A stretch of 64,000 nt of DNA from Terasakiispira papahanaumokuakeensis (GCF_001709345.1 NZ_MDTQ01000001.1:3020182-3084181), one strand, 5' to 3'. Positions 9,935 to 18,764 are shown, numbered from the stretch's first letter. A program made the numbers and translations. The notes: generated from the sequence alone by a model not told the origin.

Positions 9935-10369
9935 TGAGTACATCCTCTTACTTAAAATATTCGCGACCATCATGCGGAGGTCTCGGGAAGAGCAGATAGC
10001 TAGAAGCGCAGCTCATCAGCGTTGCTCACAACAGAGATCTGCAGCTACAGCTTGGTGAACGGTCATTCATCACAATACTATTTAATACACGACATAAAAT
10101 AATGCACCGTATTGATCCCCCTATACCATCAGCAAATGTAGCCCAAAGCCCTTTGTATTGTGACAACAAGTATCTAGCGCAGTACCAGCCACCACCTTTT
10201 CAATACAACATCATTGATCAAATAAGCCATCAGATCTAAAAGCATCTATCCATTGCGCACACTGAGACCAGATCGACATATAACGACGGTATGATGATAT
10301 TGATATCATTCAAAGACATGCCAAAAAACAGTCATCTCGATGGCTCATTAACATGACAATGAGGCGCTT
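9935..10369. other. Intergenic region between chemoreceptor and astE
   Basis: No open frame with coding character was found in these 435 bases. They must hold the two divergent promoters. The only ordered structure I see is the dyad listed at 10294-10313; the rest is AT-rich and shows no repeats. Confidence 0.6.
10294..10313. promoter_or_regulatory. Operator-like dyad, overlapping FNR/ANR-like box
   Basis: ATGATAT-TG-ATATCAT is a perfect 7+7 inverted repeat about 60 bp upstream of astE. Shifted by six bases, TTGATATCATTCAA matches the FNR/ANR consensus TTGAT-N4-ATCAA at nine of ten positions. Which protein, if any, binds is unknown. Confidence 0.35.
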
Positions 10370-11362
10370 ATGCTAAGTGATTGGATACCAGCAACTTTAG
10401 AACCTGCTCCATTCCCGACTGAAGGCCGTTGCCGTGGAGGTCATTGGTTAACGCCCTGCTGGGGCGTATTAGAGCTGACACCTGATCACATCAATCCCCA
10501 AGTGCCTGCCAGCGTTATTTCGGTCGCCGTTCATGGTAATGAAACTGCACCGGTGGAACTACTGGGCGACTTACTGTGCCAGTTGGATGCCGAAAAAATG
10601 ACTCTCGGCGCCCCGACCTTACTCATTTTTGGTCACCCTAAGGCTTGCGTCGCACAGCAGCGTTATATCGACACTAACTTAAACCGGCTGTTTCAGCGTG
10701 GCTTAGAAGGCACAACTCAGGAACATCATCGTGCGATAGAACTGATGAGTGCAGTTGATGATTTTTTTGAGCGCTATCCATCCAATCCCCATCTCCATCT
10801 AGATCTTCACACAGCGATTCGCCGTAGCGAGTATCCTCGTTTTGCTGTATTGCCTTATGCCGAAAGGACGTCGCCAACAGCCACCCAGTGGGGCTGGTTA
10901 TCTGCTGCGGGCATACAAGCAGCGCTTGTTCAGCACCAGCACAGCTGGACTTTTTCTCACTACAGTCGTCATTACCACCAAGCCACCGCCTGGACACTGG
11001 AGCTGGGGCAAGTGGCGCCGATGGGACAAAACGACCTCGAACCACTTGCGCCCATGGGCGCTTTACTCAGTGCATTAATTCAAGGCTCGGCCCCTTCAAC
11101 AGATAATCCTGACGCCATCACTTATTTTGTCGTACGTGATGAGCTGATGCGTCAAGGCGACCACTTCTCGTTTCATTTTGCCGACGACACACCAAACTTC
11201 ACCACCTTTAAACCCGGTACCCGCCTCAGTGAAGATGACATTGCAGGGCCTTACATTGTCGGTGATGACCCCGTATTGGTTGTCTTCCCCAACCCTCAAG
11301 TTGAAGCCGGTGCACGAGCGGCATTACTGGTCACACCGACTTCACGTCCTGGTTCAGCCTGA
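10370..11362 (+). CDS. astE: Succinylglutamate desuccinylase
   Basis: The 330-residue zinc hydrolase of the AstE/AspA (M14-like) family splits N-succinylglutamate into glutamate and succinate, the last step of the arginine succinyltransferase pathway. Zinc-site motifs are visible as VHGNETAP (about residue 56) and HLDLHTAIR (about residue 145), together with TNLNRLF. The length fits the family (about 320-340). It stands alone, more than 8 kb from the aruCFGD operon that lies on the opposite strand, whereas aruE closes the operon in Pseudomonas. GAGG six bases before the ATG supports the start. The N-terminus has no signal peptide. Confidence 0.93.
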   Translation: MLSDWIPATLEPAPFPTEGRCRGGHWLTPCWGVLELTPDHINPQVPASVISVAVHGNETAPVELLGDLLCQLDAEKMTLGAPTLLIFGHPKACVAQQRYIDTNLNRLFQRGLEGTTQEHHRAIELMSAVDDFFERYPSNPHLHLDLHTAIRRSEYPRFAVLPYAERTSPTATQWGWLSAAGIQAALVQHQHSWTFSHYSRHYHQATAWTLELGQVAPMGQNDLEPLAPMGALLSALIQGSAPSTDNPDAITYFVVRDELMRQGDHFSFHFADDTPNFTTFKPGTRLSEDDIAGPYIVGDDPVLVVFPNPQVEAGARAALLVTPTSRPGSA

Positions 11363-11408
11363 ATTAAGCTATGTCTGTCATCATATGACTCATTCATGAT
11401 GTGGAATG

Positions 11409-11436
11409 AGGCCCTGATAATGAGCGACAAGGGCCT
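11409..11436 (+). terminator. Hairpin after astE
   Basis: AGGCCCT and AGGGCCT form a 7-bp perfect stem with a 14-base loop about 45 bp after the astE stop. A G-T pair extends it by one. The following bases (TGTCTGACC) are only mildly U-rich, so termination is likely but weak. Confidence 0.45.
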
Positions 11437-11539
11437 TGTCTGACCTGACAGACACTTGTGACTGAGATAAAGCCTGCGACGATAGCTTAAACATCAAGCG
11501 ATCCCGCAGCGTTTTATGATCAGTCAGCGGAGACTGATA

Positions 11540-11845
11540 ATGAAAATAACGCAACTGGGCATTGGGCTATTATCGCTTTATGCACTGGTCGCCTGGGCGG
11601 GTGATGATTTGGATCAAAGCGAGGCAAGAGCCTTGGTCGCTGCCGGCAAGATCATGCCACTTAATGATCTATTGAACTTATATCCCAGACGTTTAAGAGG
11701 ACAGCTGCTTGACCTTGAGCTGGAGCGGGAAGATGGCCGTGTCGTCTATGAACTGGAAGTGCTTGATCACGACGGTATTGTTCGTGAAATCCAGCTGGAT
11801 GCAGAAACCGGGGCATTGATCAGTGAAGAAATTGAAGAGGACTAA
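11540..11845 (+). CDS. PepSY-domain periplasmic protein
   Basis: The 101-residue protein has a signal peptide (MKITQLGIGLLSLYALVAWA, cut after AWA) and one PepSY domain with the pattern LLDLELEREDGRVVYELEVLD and a C-terminal acidic end. PepSY domains are small inhibitory or sensory modules outside the inner membrane. The gene lies three bases before the response regulator and forms one unit with the two-component system, an arrangement common for PhoP/QseB-like systems in which the PepSY protein may modulate the sensor. The start at 11540 is preceded by CGGAGA; an in-frame ATG at 11516 would spoil the signal peptide. Confidence 0.85.
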   Translation: MKITQLGIGLLSLYALVAWAGDDLDQSEARALVAAGKIMPLNDLLNLYPRRLRGQLLDLELEREDGRVVYELEVLDHDGIVREIQLDAETGALISEEIEED

Positions 11846-11848
11846 CCC

Positions 11849-12523
11849 TTGAAACTGCTGCTTGTAGAAGATGACGACAATCTCGTAGAACAACTCCGTC
11901 CTCGCCTACAGCAGGCCGGCTTCGCAGTGGAAGTGGCCAATGATGGCATTGATGGCGCCTTTCTAGGCATGGAAGAAACACTCGATGGCGTGATCTTGGA
12001 TTTGGGATTACCCGGTCAGTCAGGGCTTGAAGTCCTTAAAGAATGGCGGTCCGCGGGCCGAGATATGCCCGTTCTGATTTTAACCGCACGAGATGCCTGG
12101 CATGAAAAAGTGGATGGGCTTAAGGCCGGTGCTGACGATTATCTCGGCAAACCTTTTCATGTCGAAGAGCTAGTGGCTCGTCTTGAAGCCATTATTCGTC
12201 GCCATCATGGACAAGCCGATCCGATGCTCAAGGTAGGCAAGATTCATCTCAATCAAGATACTCAATGCGTCACCGATGCCTCAGGTCACACACATGAATT
12301 AACCGCCATTGAATTTCGGTTGTTACGTTGCTTAATGCTGAATGTCGGCCAGATCATGTCTAAAACGGCCTTGAGTGAACATGTTTATGAAGAAGACCAG
12401 CTGCGTGACAGCAATGTCATGGAAGTTTATGTCAATCGTTTGCGCCAACGCCTGGGCCGTGATGTGATTAAAACCCGGCGCGGCCAAGGCTATGTCATGC
12501 CAACACCGGAAGGCGAAGGATGA
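11849..12523 (+). CDS. OmpR/PhoP-family response regulator
   Basis: The 224-residue protein has a receiver domain (residues 1-115) with acidic pocket EDDD at 7-10, the phospho-acceptor Asp51 in ILDLGLPG and Lys101 in GKPF, followed by a winged-helix DNA-binding domain ending in KTRRGQGYVM. It starts with TTG at 11849, placed after AGAGGA; no ATG fits. The end overlaps the kinase start (ATGA). The regulon is unknown; PepSY-linked pairs of this type often respond to cations, antimicrobial peptides or membrane state, but that is inference. Confidence 0.92.
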   Translation: MKLLLVEDDDNLVEQLRPRLQQAGFAVEVANDGIDGAFLGMEETLDGVILDLGLPGQSGLEVLKEWRSAGRDMPVLILTARDAWHEKVDGLKAGADDYLGKPFHVEELVARLEAIIRRHHGQADPMLKVGKIHLNQDTQCVTDASGHTHELTAIEFRLLRCLMLNVGQIMSKTALSEHVYEEDQLRDSNVMEVYVNRLRQRLGRDVIKTRRGQGYVMPTPEGEG

Positions 12524-13857
12524 CACGTTTTCGTCAAGGGCAATCGTTAGAAGCGGCACTGCGTCGCCATCTCCTCTGGGTCATGCTGATGGTCATGGGT
12601 GGTTTATTAACGATGGTCCATTTCGGTGTTGAAAAGCTGAGTCACGACTTTGTGCTCGCTCGCCTTGAAGATGATGCACAAAGCCTGATAGCCGCTTTAT
12701 CACAAACGCCTGATGGCGGCTGGCAGCTCAACTTTTCTCGCTTACCCGATGTCTACAGCCGTGTTCGCTCAGGGCATTACTATCAGATTCGTTACCGCAC
12801 GATTGGAGGAGAATGGCACGAACTGCGCTCTCGCTCATTATGGGATCAGCAAATTGAGCAAAATACGCTGTCTGCCGGACAACATCGAACCCATCAAGCA
12901 CAAGGTCCCGCCAAGCAAGACTGGCTCATTTGGGAGCAAGGGTTTCGACGTCTTAACAGTGAATTCAGTTTGTGGATGGCCGAAGATATTGCGGCAATGC
13001 GCGATGATCAGCGTCAGTTCGAACTGTCACTCCTGGCCTTAGTCACCGCCTCAATTTTCCTGATGCTGGGCTTACAACGGCGCGTTCTCATGCGGGGATT
13101 TGCTCGGCTCGCCCCTATTCGGCGTGCACTGGAAGATCAGCGCAGTGGCCAAGATGTCCATATGCCCGATGATTTGCCCGATGAAGTTCAACCATTAGTT
13201 CAGGCCATTGAACAGGCCTTACAACGCTCTGGAGAGCAAACCAAACGCTCCCGTCTGGCCCTGGGTAATCTCGCCCACGAGCTCAAACGCCCCCTCCAGC
13301 AATTACAATGGTTAGCGGATCAAGCCCCCGAATCTAGCCGTACAGAGCTTCAACAGCTGTATCAACGCCTACGTCATCTCATCGACCGGGAACTTCGTCG
13401 TGCGCGTATCGCCGGAAGTCCAAGCCCAGGCCAATATTTTGATCCGCACCAAGAGATACCGATATTAGTCACCGTACTTGAACGTATGGATAATGATCAA
13501 ATTCAATTCACCTCATCCCTACCCGATCAAAGCTTGCCTTATGACCGCGACGATATGCTGGAGCTCCTTGGCAACTTGTTAGATAACGCCTGGCGACATG
13601 CGCATCGACGCGTCCACTTGACGATTGAAACGCTTCCCCAGCAGTGGCAACTGCTGATCGAAGATGATGGCCCAGGTGTCCCCGAAGCACAACGCCGTCA
13701 ACTGACTCATCGCGGCGTGCGCCTCGATGAAAGTGGCAGTGGCCATGGCCTGGGCCTCTCCATTTGTACCGCCGTGGTCGAAAGCTACCAAGGTGAAATG
13801 GTCTTTGAACCCTCACCATTGGGCGGTCTTAGAGTCGCGATTCGACTTCAACGCTAA
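12520..13857 (+). CDS. Sensor histidine kinase (PhoQ/QseC type)
   Basis: The 445-residue membrane kinase has two helices (about residues 18-37 and 165-185) enclosing a periplasmic sensor of about 125 residues. The dimerisation domain carries the phospho-accepting His253 in NLAHELKRPL; the ATPase domain shows the N box NLLDNAWRHA, the G1 box DDGPGVP and the G2 box GHGLGLSI. It partners the response regulator immediately upstream, with overlapping start and stop. The signal sensed cannot be read from the sequence. GAAGG lies directly before the ATG. Confidence 0.92.
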   Translation: MTRFRQGQSLEAALRRHLLWVMLMVMGGLLTMVHFGVEKLSHDFVLARLEDDAQSLIAALSQTPDGGWQLNFSRLPDVYSRVRSGHYYQIRYRTIGGEWHELRSRSLWDQQIEQNTLSAGQHRTHQAQGPAKQDWLIWEQGFRRLNSEFSLWMAEDIAAMRDDQRQFELSLLALVTASIFLMLGLQRRVLMRGFARLAPIRRALEDQRSGQDVHMPDDLPDEVQPLVQAIEQALQRSGEQTKRSRLALGNLAHELKRPLQQLQWLADQAPESSRTELQQLYQRLRHLIDRELRRARIAGSPSPGQYFDPHQEIPILVTVLERMDNDQIQFTSSLPDQSLPYDRDDMLELLGNLLDNAWRHAHRRVHLTIETLPQQWQLLIEDDGPGVPEAQRRQLTHRGVRLDESGSGHGLGLSICTAVVESYQGEMVFEPSPLGGLRVAIRLQR

Positions 13858-13983
13858 GCGCTTGCCTTGGCATTTGGCCTGGGCCAATATGGCACTGATT
13901 CATGATTGATGTCATCGAGACCGATATCATGCACATCAACACCAGACGATGCCCCCGATGCCATGAACCAGAACGAGACCGTC

Positions 13984-15006
13984 ATGCACGAATGGTTAGC
14001 CAACCTGCCCAAAATTGAACTCCACCTGCATATTGAAGGCACCCTCGAGCCTGAACTGGCCTTCGAGCTGGCTCAACGCCACCAAATAGCTCTGCCCTAC
14101 CCTTCTGTGGAAGCATTACGCGAAGCCTATAACTTTGCTGACTTACAATCATTTCTAGATCTTTACTACCAATGTGCCGAGGTGCTGCGCGATGAAGACG
14201 ATTTTTATCGGCTGACCATGGCTTATCTAGAACGTTGCCACACACAAGCCGTCACTCACGTCGAAATCTTCTTTGATCCACAAACGCATACGGCTCGTGG
14301 TATACCGATGAGCACTGTCATTGAAGGCATTGAACGCGCATTAAAAGAAGGCGAAACGCGATTCGGCATCAGCTCACAGCTGATTCTCTGTATTCTGCGT
14401 CACCTAGACGAAGAGGATGCGCTGGCCACACTCAATGCAGCACTGCCCTATCGAGATCGTATTGTCGGTATTGGTCTGGATTCTGGAGAACAAGGTAACC
14501 CACCGAGCAAGTTCACACGTGCTTTTGATTTTGCCAGAGCCCAGGGCTGGAAAATTGTCGCTCATGCGGGAGAAGAAGGCCCTGCTGATTATATCTGGCA
14601 AGCCCTTAAGTTGCTCAAAGTCGACCGAATCGATCATGGTGTGCGTTGTGTTGAAGACCCCTCACTGGTCGCCCATCTACGAGACATCAACATGCCGCTC
14701 ACCGTATGCCCGCTCTCGAATACCCGGTTACGTGTCTTTCATAGCATGGCTGAACATAACCTCAAAACACTCCTGGACCAAGGGCTCCGCGTCACCCTCA
14801 ACAGTGACGACCCAGCCTACTTTGGCGGCTATATGTTAGAGAATATGCTGGCCGTGCAAGAGGCCTTGAACTTAACCCAAGCACAGTGGCGTCAACTGAC
14901 AAAAAATGCCATAGATGCCAGTTTTATTGATCACGCTCATCAACAACGCCTGCATGCCCAGCTAGACGCCTATCCAGACACGCCCCATTGTTCAGACAGC
15001 GCCTAA
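13984..15006 (+). CDS. Adenine deaminase (adenosine-deaminase fold, type 2)
   Basis: The 340-residue TIM-barrel hydrolase belongs to the adenosine/adenine deaminase family. Metal ligands His14 and His16 are in [13 protein letters not shown], the catalytic glutamate and histidine are in HAGEEGP, and the late metal and catalytic aspartates are in [10 protein letters not shown]. The sequence is closest to the Pseudomonas/yeast Aah1-type group, which deaminates adenine to hypoxanthine, rather than to true adenosine deaminases; the call rests on remembered similarity. The start at 13984 ([10 protein letters not shown]) matches the N-terminus of relatives; upstream in-frame starts at 13963 and 13906 (TTG) add residues without family support. 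Confidence 0.87.
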   Translation: MHEWLANLPKIELHLHIEGTLEPELAFELAQRHQIALPYPSVEALREAYNFADLQSFLDLYYQCAEVLRDEDDFYRLTMAYLERCHTQAVTHVEIFFDPQTHTARGIPMSTVIEGIERALKEGETRFGISSQLILCILRHLDEEDALATLNAALPYRDRIVGIGLDSGEQGNPPSKFTRAFDFARAQGWKIVAHAGEEGPADYIWQALKLLKVDRIDHGVRCVEDPSLVAHLRDINMPLTVCPLSNTRLRVFHSMAEHNLKTLLDQGLRVTLNSDDPAYFGGYMLENMLAVQEALNLTQAQWRQLTKNAIDASFIDHAHQQRLHAQLDAYPDTPHCSDSA

Positions 15007-15070
15007 GGTTCTGTTAAGCTCTCACTCATAAGCTCATCACCTGCTCAAACCACCAAAAAAGGATCAGGTG

Positions 15071-15691
15071 ATGCGCTCTTCTCGTAGACCCCATACAGCT
15101 CGACCAGCAACTCTAACGCCAACAACGTCAACGTCAACAACGCCATCATCCACTGTCGTCTGGGACCCATTACTCAGGCTTTACCACTGGGTGTTAGCTG
15201 CCGCAGTCATTACCGCATGGCTGACAAGTGAAGATGACAACCCTCTGCACATCTGGAGTGGCTATGTGGTTGGTAGCTGGGTCATATTCAGAATTATTTG
15301 GGGGATTGCAGGCCCACAACATGCACGTTTTAGCGATTTTGTCCGTAGCCCACGGGCAGCATTGGATTATTTAAAAAGCCTCTATCAGGGCCACCCGCAG
15401 TCTTATACCGGCCACAATCCTGCCGGTGGACTCATGACACTCACCTTGCTCGGTTTACTGGGGATTCAAGTGGCATTAGGGCTGATCATGCTGGCGCATC
15501 ATGGCGAAGGCATACTGGCCGATACCGCAATCGCTGAGCTGTATAGCCATGATTTAAAAGAAGGGCATGAGTTTATTGGCAATGCCATGCTACTACTGAT
15601 CGCCTGTCACCTTGCCGGCGTGGCTATCAGCAGTTGGCGGCACCGCGAGAACCTAGTCAAAGCCATGATCACTGGCCGTAAATCCTCTTAA
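15071..15691 (+). CDS. Cytochrome b561 family membrane protein
   Basis: The 206-residue protein has four hydrophobic helices and the b561 signature WDPLLRLYHW near residue 32, with further histidines in NPLHIWSGYVVG, HDLKEGHEF and IACHLAG that would bind two b hemes. Such proteins shuttle electrons between quinones and periplasmic or soluble partners such as small c-type cytochromes or Ni-Fe hydrogenases; the partner here is unknown. The first 30 residues are a Thr/Ser/Pro-rich extension with ACAACGTCA-like repeats in the DNA, not expected for the family, so the true N-terminus is uncertain. GTG at 15068 directly before the ATG is an alternative start. Confidence 0.82.
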   Translation: MRSSRRPHTARPATLTPTTSTSTTPSSTVVWDPLLRLYHWVLAAAVITAWLTSEDDNPLHIWSGYVVGSWVIFRIIWGIAGPQHARFSDFVRSPRAALDYLKSLYQGHPQSYTGHNPAGGLMTLTLLGLLGIQVALGLIMLAHHGEGILADTAIAELYSHDLKEGHEFIGNAMLLLIACHLAGVAISSWRHRENLVKAMITGRKSS

Positions 15692-15695
15692 GGTT

Positions 15696-15830
15696 AGTGC
15701 TATTCAAACTAGCGCTATTCAAGTGAGCTCTACCCAAGCAAACGCGCTTAATAACGTTAAGGCTTTCCACGCTAATGCTTTTCAAGCGAACCACCTTCAA
15801 TCTGATATGCCCCGACGTTAATGCTCCCTT
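15696..15830. repeat. Degenerate 15-bp tandem array, about 9 units
   Basis: Starting five bases after the cytochrome stop, blocks of 15 bases repeat: AGTGCTATTCAAACT, AGCGCTATTCAAGTG, AGCTCTACCCAAGCA and six more diverged units. The first two differ at four positions. On the minus strand one frame reads as pentapeptides of the form xxLNS, but there is no ribosome site, so I treat it as a noncoding array. Confidence 0.65.
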
Positions 15831-15861
15831 AAGCCCTTCGACATAAAGTGCGGCCATCGCC

Positions 15862-15909
15862 GTAAGCCCCGAGAATAGGGTCCAAACAGGATCAAATAAC
15901 GGGGCTTAC
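15862..15909. terminator. Long-loop hairpin downstream of repeat array
   Basis: GTAAGCCCCG and CGGGGCTTAC form a perfect 10-bp stem around a 28-base spacer. It may end the b561 transcript or, given its place about 55 bp before the next gene, act in that gene's leader. Confidence 0.4.
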
Positions 15910-15927
15910 CTCTGATTGAACCTGTCT

Positions 15928-15950
15928 TCAGATATTTGACGAATATCTGA
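15928..15950 (+). promoter_or_regulatory. Inverted repeat just upstream of the sulfatase gene
   Basis: TCAGATATT-TGACG-AATATCTGA is a perfect 9+9 inverted repeat that ends 13 bases before the start codon at 15964, right before the AGAGG ribosome site. It could be a repressor operator or a leader hairpin that affects translation. Confidence 0.45.
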
Positions 15951-15963
15951 CATAGAGGCTTTT

Positions 15964-17973
15964 ATGTTCAACATTAGCTCCCCACTGATGCGTCTTTGCC
16001 GCCCCTGGGCCCCCCTGGTAGGACTTCTGGTCGCCGGTATCATTCTTCTATCATTAAGCCGACTAGGGCTGGTGATTTGGCAATGGGATCGCGTCATCGC
16101 TCAAAAAGCGCTGACCACGGTGCTACTCCAAGGGCTTCGGGTCGACCTGATCCAAATGGGGCTTTGGCTATTACCCCTTGCCCTATTGGCGCCTTTAATT
16201 GCTCACGACAAAACCTGGCGCTTATGGCGCTGGAGTTTAATCATCTGGGGCAGTCTTACATTAACCGTATTAGCGTTCATGGAGGCCTCAACCCCTGCGT
16301 TTATTCAACAGTACGATCTCAGGCCGAACCGATTATTCATTGAATACTTACAATATCCTCAAGAAGTCGCCTCAACACTTTGGCACGGGTTTAAGCTCCC
16401 TTTAATTCTTGGGCTATCACTCACACTCTGCGTCTTAATGATCACATGGCGCACACTAAAGCGGCGATTGCCTCATCATCCTCCGAAAGGACACAGCATT
16501 CGACTGCTGATGACTTGGCCGCTGGTCATTCTATTGCTGGCCGGTATGATTCGCTCAACCACAGAACACCGTCCAGCCAACCCGGCCATGTTTGCACTCA
16601 CCGCAGACCCTTTGGTCAACAGTTTAATTCTAGACTCCACTTGGTCGGTCGAATTTGCGCTCTACAACCTACAACACGAGGCTCATTCCAGCAGCATCTA
16701 TGGTCATTTATCGGATCAAGCCATGCTAGCCACACTACGTCATGGTGACATGCCTTGGCTTAACCCGAACGCATCATTACCCACACTCCATACTCAAACC
16801 GCCACCTACGCGCGCGCGAAGCCCTTAAATCTGGTGATCATACTGGAAGAAAGCCTGGGCGCCGGGTTTGTTCAATCACTAGGCGGACAAGCCTTAACAC
16901 CGGAGCTGGAATCACTCAAATCACAAGGCTGGTGGTTCGAAAATCTCTATGCCACCGGTACCCGCTCAGTCAGAGGCATAGAAGCCGTTGTCAGTGGATT
17001 TATGCCGACTCCAGCGCGTAGTGTTGTCAAACTCTCATTAGCCCAACGCCACTTTTTTACACTCGCAGATCTGTTGAAGCAGCAAGGCTATCACACGGAA
17101 TTCATCTATGGCGGCGAGGCCCATTTTGACAATATGCGCAGCTTCTTTACCGGCAATGGTTTTGATCAGGTGGTTGACCAGAATGACTATAAAAACCCAA
17201 TGTTTACGGGCAGCTGGGGAGTCAGTGATGAAGACTTGTTCCATAAAACCGATCAACGTTTACAGCAGCACACTCAATCTGGACAACCCTTCTTCACCCT
17301 GGTCTTTAGCTCCAGTAACCACGAACCTTTTGAATACCCCAGTGGACGCATTCAACCTGAAGGCCCCATTCATAGCGTGCACAATGCGGTGCGTTACGCC
17401 GACTATGCATTGGGGCAGTTTTTCGACCAAGCTCAGCAACGGGATTATTGGCATAACACCCTGTTTTTGGTCGTCGCTGACCATGATGTTCGAGTTTATG
17501 GTAATGAGCTGGTACCGATTAAACACTTCCATATCCCAGGCCTGATTGTCGGTGCCGATATTCAACCCCGAAAAATCAAGAGCATTACCAGCCAGATCGA
17601 TCTGCCACCAACACTGCTATCACTGATGGGCATCAACAGCCAACACCCGATGCCAGGGCGTGATATGACACAAGCATCACAACAGGCCGCTCAAGGGCGA
17701 GCCATGATGCAGTTTGCGGATAATTGGGCCTTAATGCGTGGCCAAGCAGTGACCATCTTGCAGCCGGAGAAGCCCGCCTTAGCCGGTCGCTATGATGCCA
17801 CCACCCAAAGCCTCACGCTCACCGGCACCGCATCATCGGCACAAAGCCGTGATGCCTTGGCGCACGCGTTATTACCGGCTTGGCTATATCAACAACGACG
17901 TTACCACCTTCAAGCCGATCAACCCCCGATGATCGCCAAACAGGCATCAAATCAATCAATGGCATATAAATGA
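15964..17973 (+). CDS. LTA-synthase-family sulfatase / phosphoglycerol transferase-like membrane protein
   Basis: The 669-residue protein starts with about four to five membrane helices (residues 15-170) and continues with an extracytoplasmic sulfatase-fold domain (about 285-580). The domain opens with NLVIILEESLGAGFV, the metal-site glutamate pattern of LTA synthase-like enzymes; the predicted nucleophile is the Thr in YATGTRSVRGIEA; metal-binding positions continue in VVADHDVRVYG. Family members transfer phosphoglycerol or phosphoethanolamine to glucans, lipids or lipoteichoic acid. In a Gram-negative cell a role in decorating periplasmic glucans or lipopolysaccharide is likely, but the substrate is unknown. 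AGAGG precedes the ATG. Confidence 0.87.
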   Translation: MFNISSPLMRLCRPWAPLVGLLVAGIILLSLSRLGLVIWQWDRVIAQKALTTVLLQGLRVDLIQMGLWLLPLALLAPLIAHDKTWRLWRWSLIIWGSLTLTVLAFMEASTPAFIQQYDLRPNRLFIEYLQYPQEVASTLWHGFKLPLILGLSLTLCVLMITWRTLKRRLPHHPPKGHSIRLLMTWPLVILLLAGMIRSTTEHRPANPAMFALTADPLVNSLILDSTWSVEFALYNLQHEAHSSSIYGHLSDQAMLATLRHGDMPWLNPNASLPTLHTQTATYARAKPLNLVIILEESLGAGFVQSLGGQALTPELESLKSQGWWFENLYATGTRSVRGIEAVVSGFMPTPARSVVKLSLAQRHFFTLADLLKQQGYHTEFIYGGEAHFDNMRSFFTGNGFDQVVDQNDYKNPMFTGSWGVSDEDLFHKTDQRLQQHTQSGQPFFTLVFSSSNHEPFEYPSGRIQPEGPIHSVHNAVRYADYALGQFFDQAQQRDYWHNTLFLVVADHDVRVYGNELVPIKHFHIPGLIVGADIQPRKIKSITSQIDLPPTLLSLMGINSQHPMPGRDMTQASQQAAQGRAMMQFADNWALMRGQAVTILQPEKPALAGRYDATTQSLTLTGTASSAQSRDALAHALLPAWLYQQRRYHLQADQPPMIAKQASNQSMAYK

Positions 17974-17993
17974 TACAGAGGGTCTGGCAATCA

Positions 17994-18024
17994 GAGCGCT
18001 ACAGCCAGGGGGACTTTAGCGCTC
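17994..18024. terminator. Convergent hairpin after sulfatase
   Basis: GAGCGCTA and TAGCGCTC form a perfect 8-bp stem with a 15-base loop between the convergent sulfatase and lipoprotein genes. No U tract follows on either strand. Confidence 0.45.
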
Positions 18025-18089
18025 ATCATAAGTGACATCATCGGTGACCATAAGACAGGCACCATGTGAGAACGGACTTCAAAATAACG

Positions 18090-18605
18090 TTAAGGATTCG
18101 AAGCCGTCATCGTGCCATTAAGCGGTAAAACATCCAACACAATCGGACAAGGGTGATAAGGATCAATCCCCTCTAAATTCAGTCCCCACCCTTGGCGGCT
18201 CCGATCCTGAACCCAGAGTTTGTATTGCCCTGGCGGCAGGATCATGTTGATGACGAAATTTTGGCCATCGGTACCATCACTGTCGTACGCCACCAGTTCA
18301 CCTTCTTCGGTGTACAGGCGGGCTTCAGGATTAGGCGTATCGTAAGCGGCCAGGATTTCACTGGAGAGCTTGACCCGCGCCACCTTGTCGAGCTTAAAGC
18401 TAAAGCCTTTCGGAAAGGCACTGATATACCCAGTCCAAGGCGTTTGGTCTTTCAGCTCAATCAAGGAGCGCGGTTTAGATTGAAGATGACCACAGCTACT
18501 GAGCAACAAAGCACACCCCAGCAGCATGCTATATTTAAACAGTACTTTATATCTTAGCATTACACGATATTTTACAAGCACACGGTATTTTAGATAAGAC
18601 GTCAT
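18090..18605 (-). CDS. Small lipoprotein with one PPC-like beta domain
   Basis: The 171-residue protein has a lipoprotein signal ending in LLLSSC (Cys38), preceded by an unusually long basic stretch made of hexapeptide repeats (LVKYRV-like). The mature part resembles a bacterial pre-peptidase C-terminal (PPC) beta-sandwich: ARLYTEEGELVAYDSDGTDG followed by LPPGQYKLWVQD. No enzyme motif is present. It probably sits in the outer membrane or periplasm; its function is unknown. The ATG at 18605 was chosen because AGAAGG lies upstream; an ATG at 18626 is in frame, and one at 18527 would give a short conventional signal peptide. A larger lipoprotein with several such domains lies at 52.8 kb. Confidence 0.75.
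   Translation of the reverse strand: MTSYLKYRVLVKYRVMLRYKVLFKYSMLLGCALLLSSCGHLQSKPRSLIELKDQTPWTGYISAFPKGFSFKLDKVARVKLSSEILAAYDTPNPEARLYTEEGELVAYDSDGTDGQNFVINMILPPGQYKLWVQDRSRQGWGLNLEGIDPYHPCPIVLDVLPLNGTMTASNP
18525..18596 (-). repeat. In-frame 18-bp tandem array, 4 units
   Basis: Read on the minus strand, four 18-base units (TATCTAAAATACCGTGTG, CTTGTAAAATATCGTGTA, ATGCTAAGATATAAAGTA and a fourth) encode YLKYRV-LVKYRV-MLRYKV-LFKYSM. The array forms the n-region of a lipoprotein signal peptide and is much more AT-rich than its surroundings. Confidence 0.7.
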
Positions 18606-18764
18606 TACTCGACCTTCTGGCGTCATGTCATGTCGTATTGTAACGCGAGCACGTCACTTCTCACATTGGTTTTGAACGCGATATCGCGCTCAACACCCAA
18701 ACGTTGCTCACCATCACACTTCAACACGCTGACAGCCCTAACAAGCTCGAGCGTCAGGCGTTTC

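Noticed and set aside
10120..10130. NarL heptamer-like TACCATC sequence between the chemoreceptor and astE
   Set aside because: Single imperfect match without a partner site; expected by chance in this length.
15669..15857. Minus-strand frame of 62 residues with pentapeptide-like repeats
   Set aside because: No ribosome site, overlaps the end of the b561 gene, and the pattern follows automatically from the 15-bp array.
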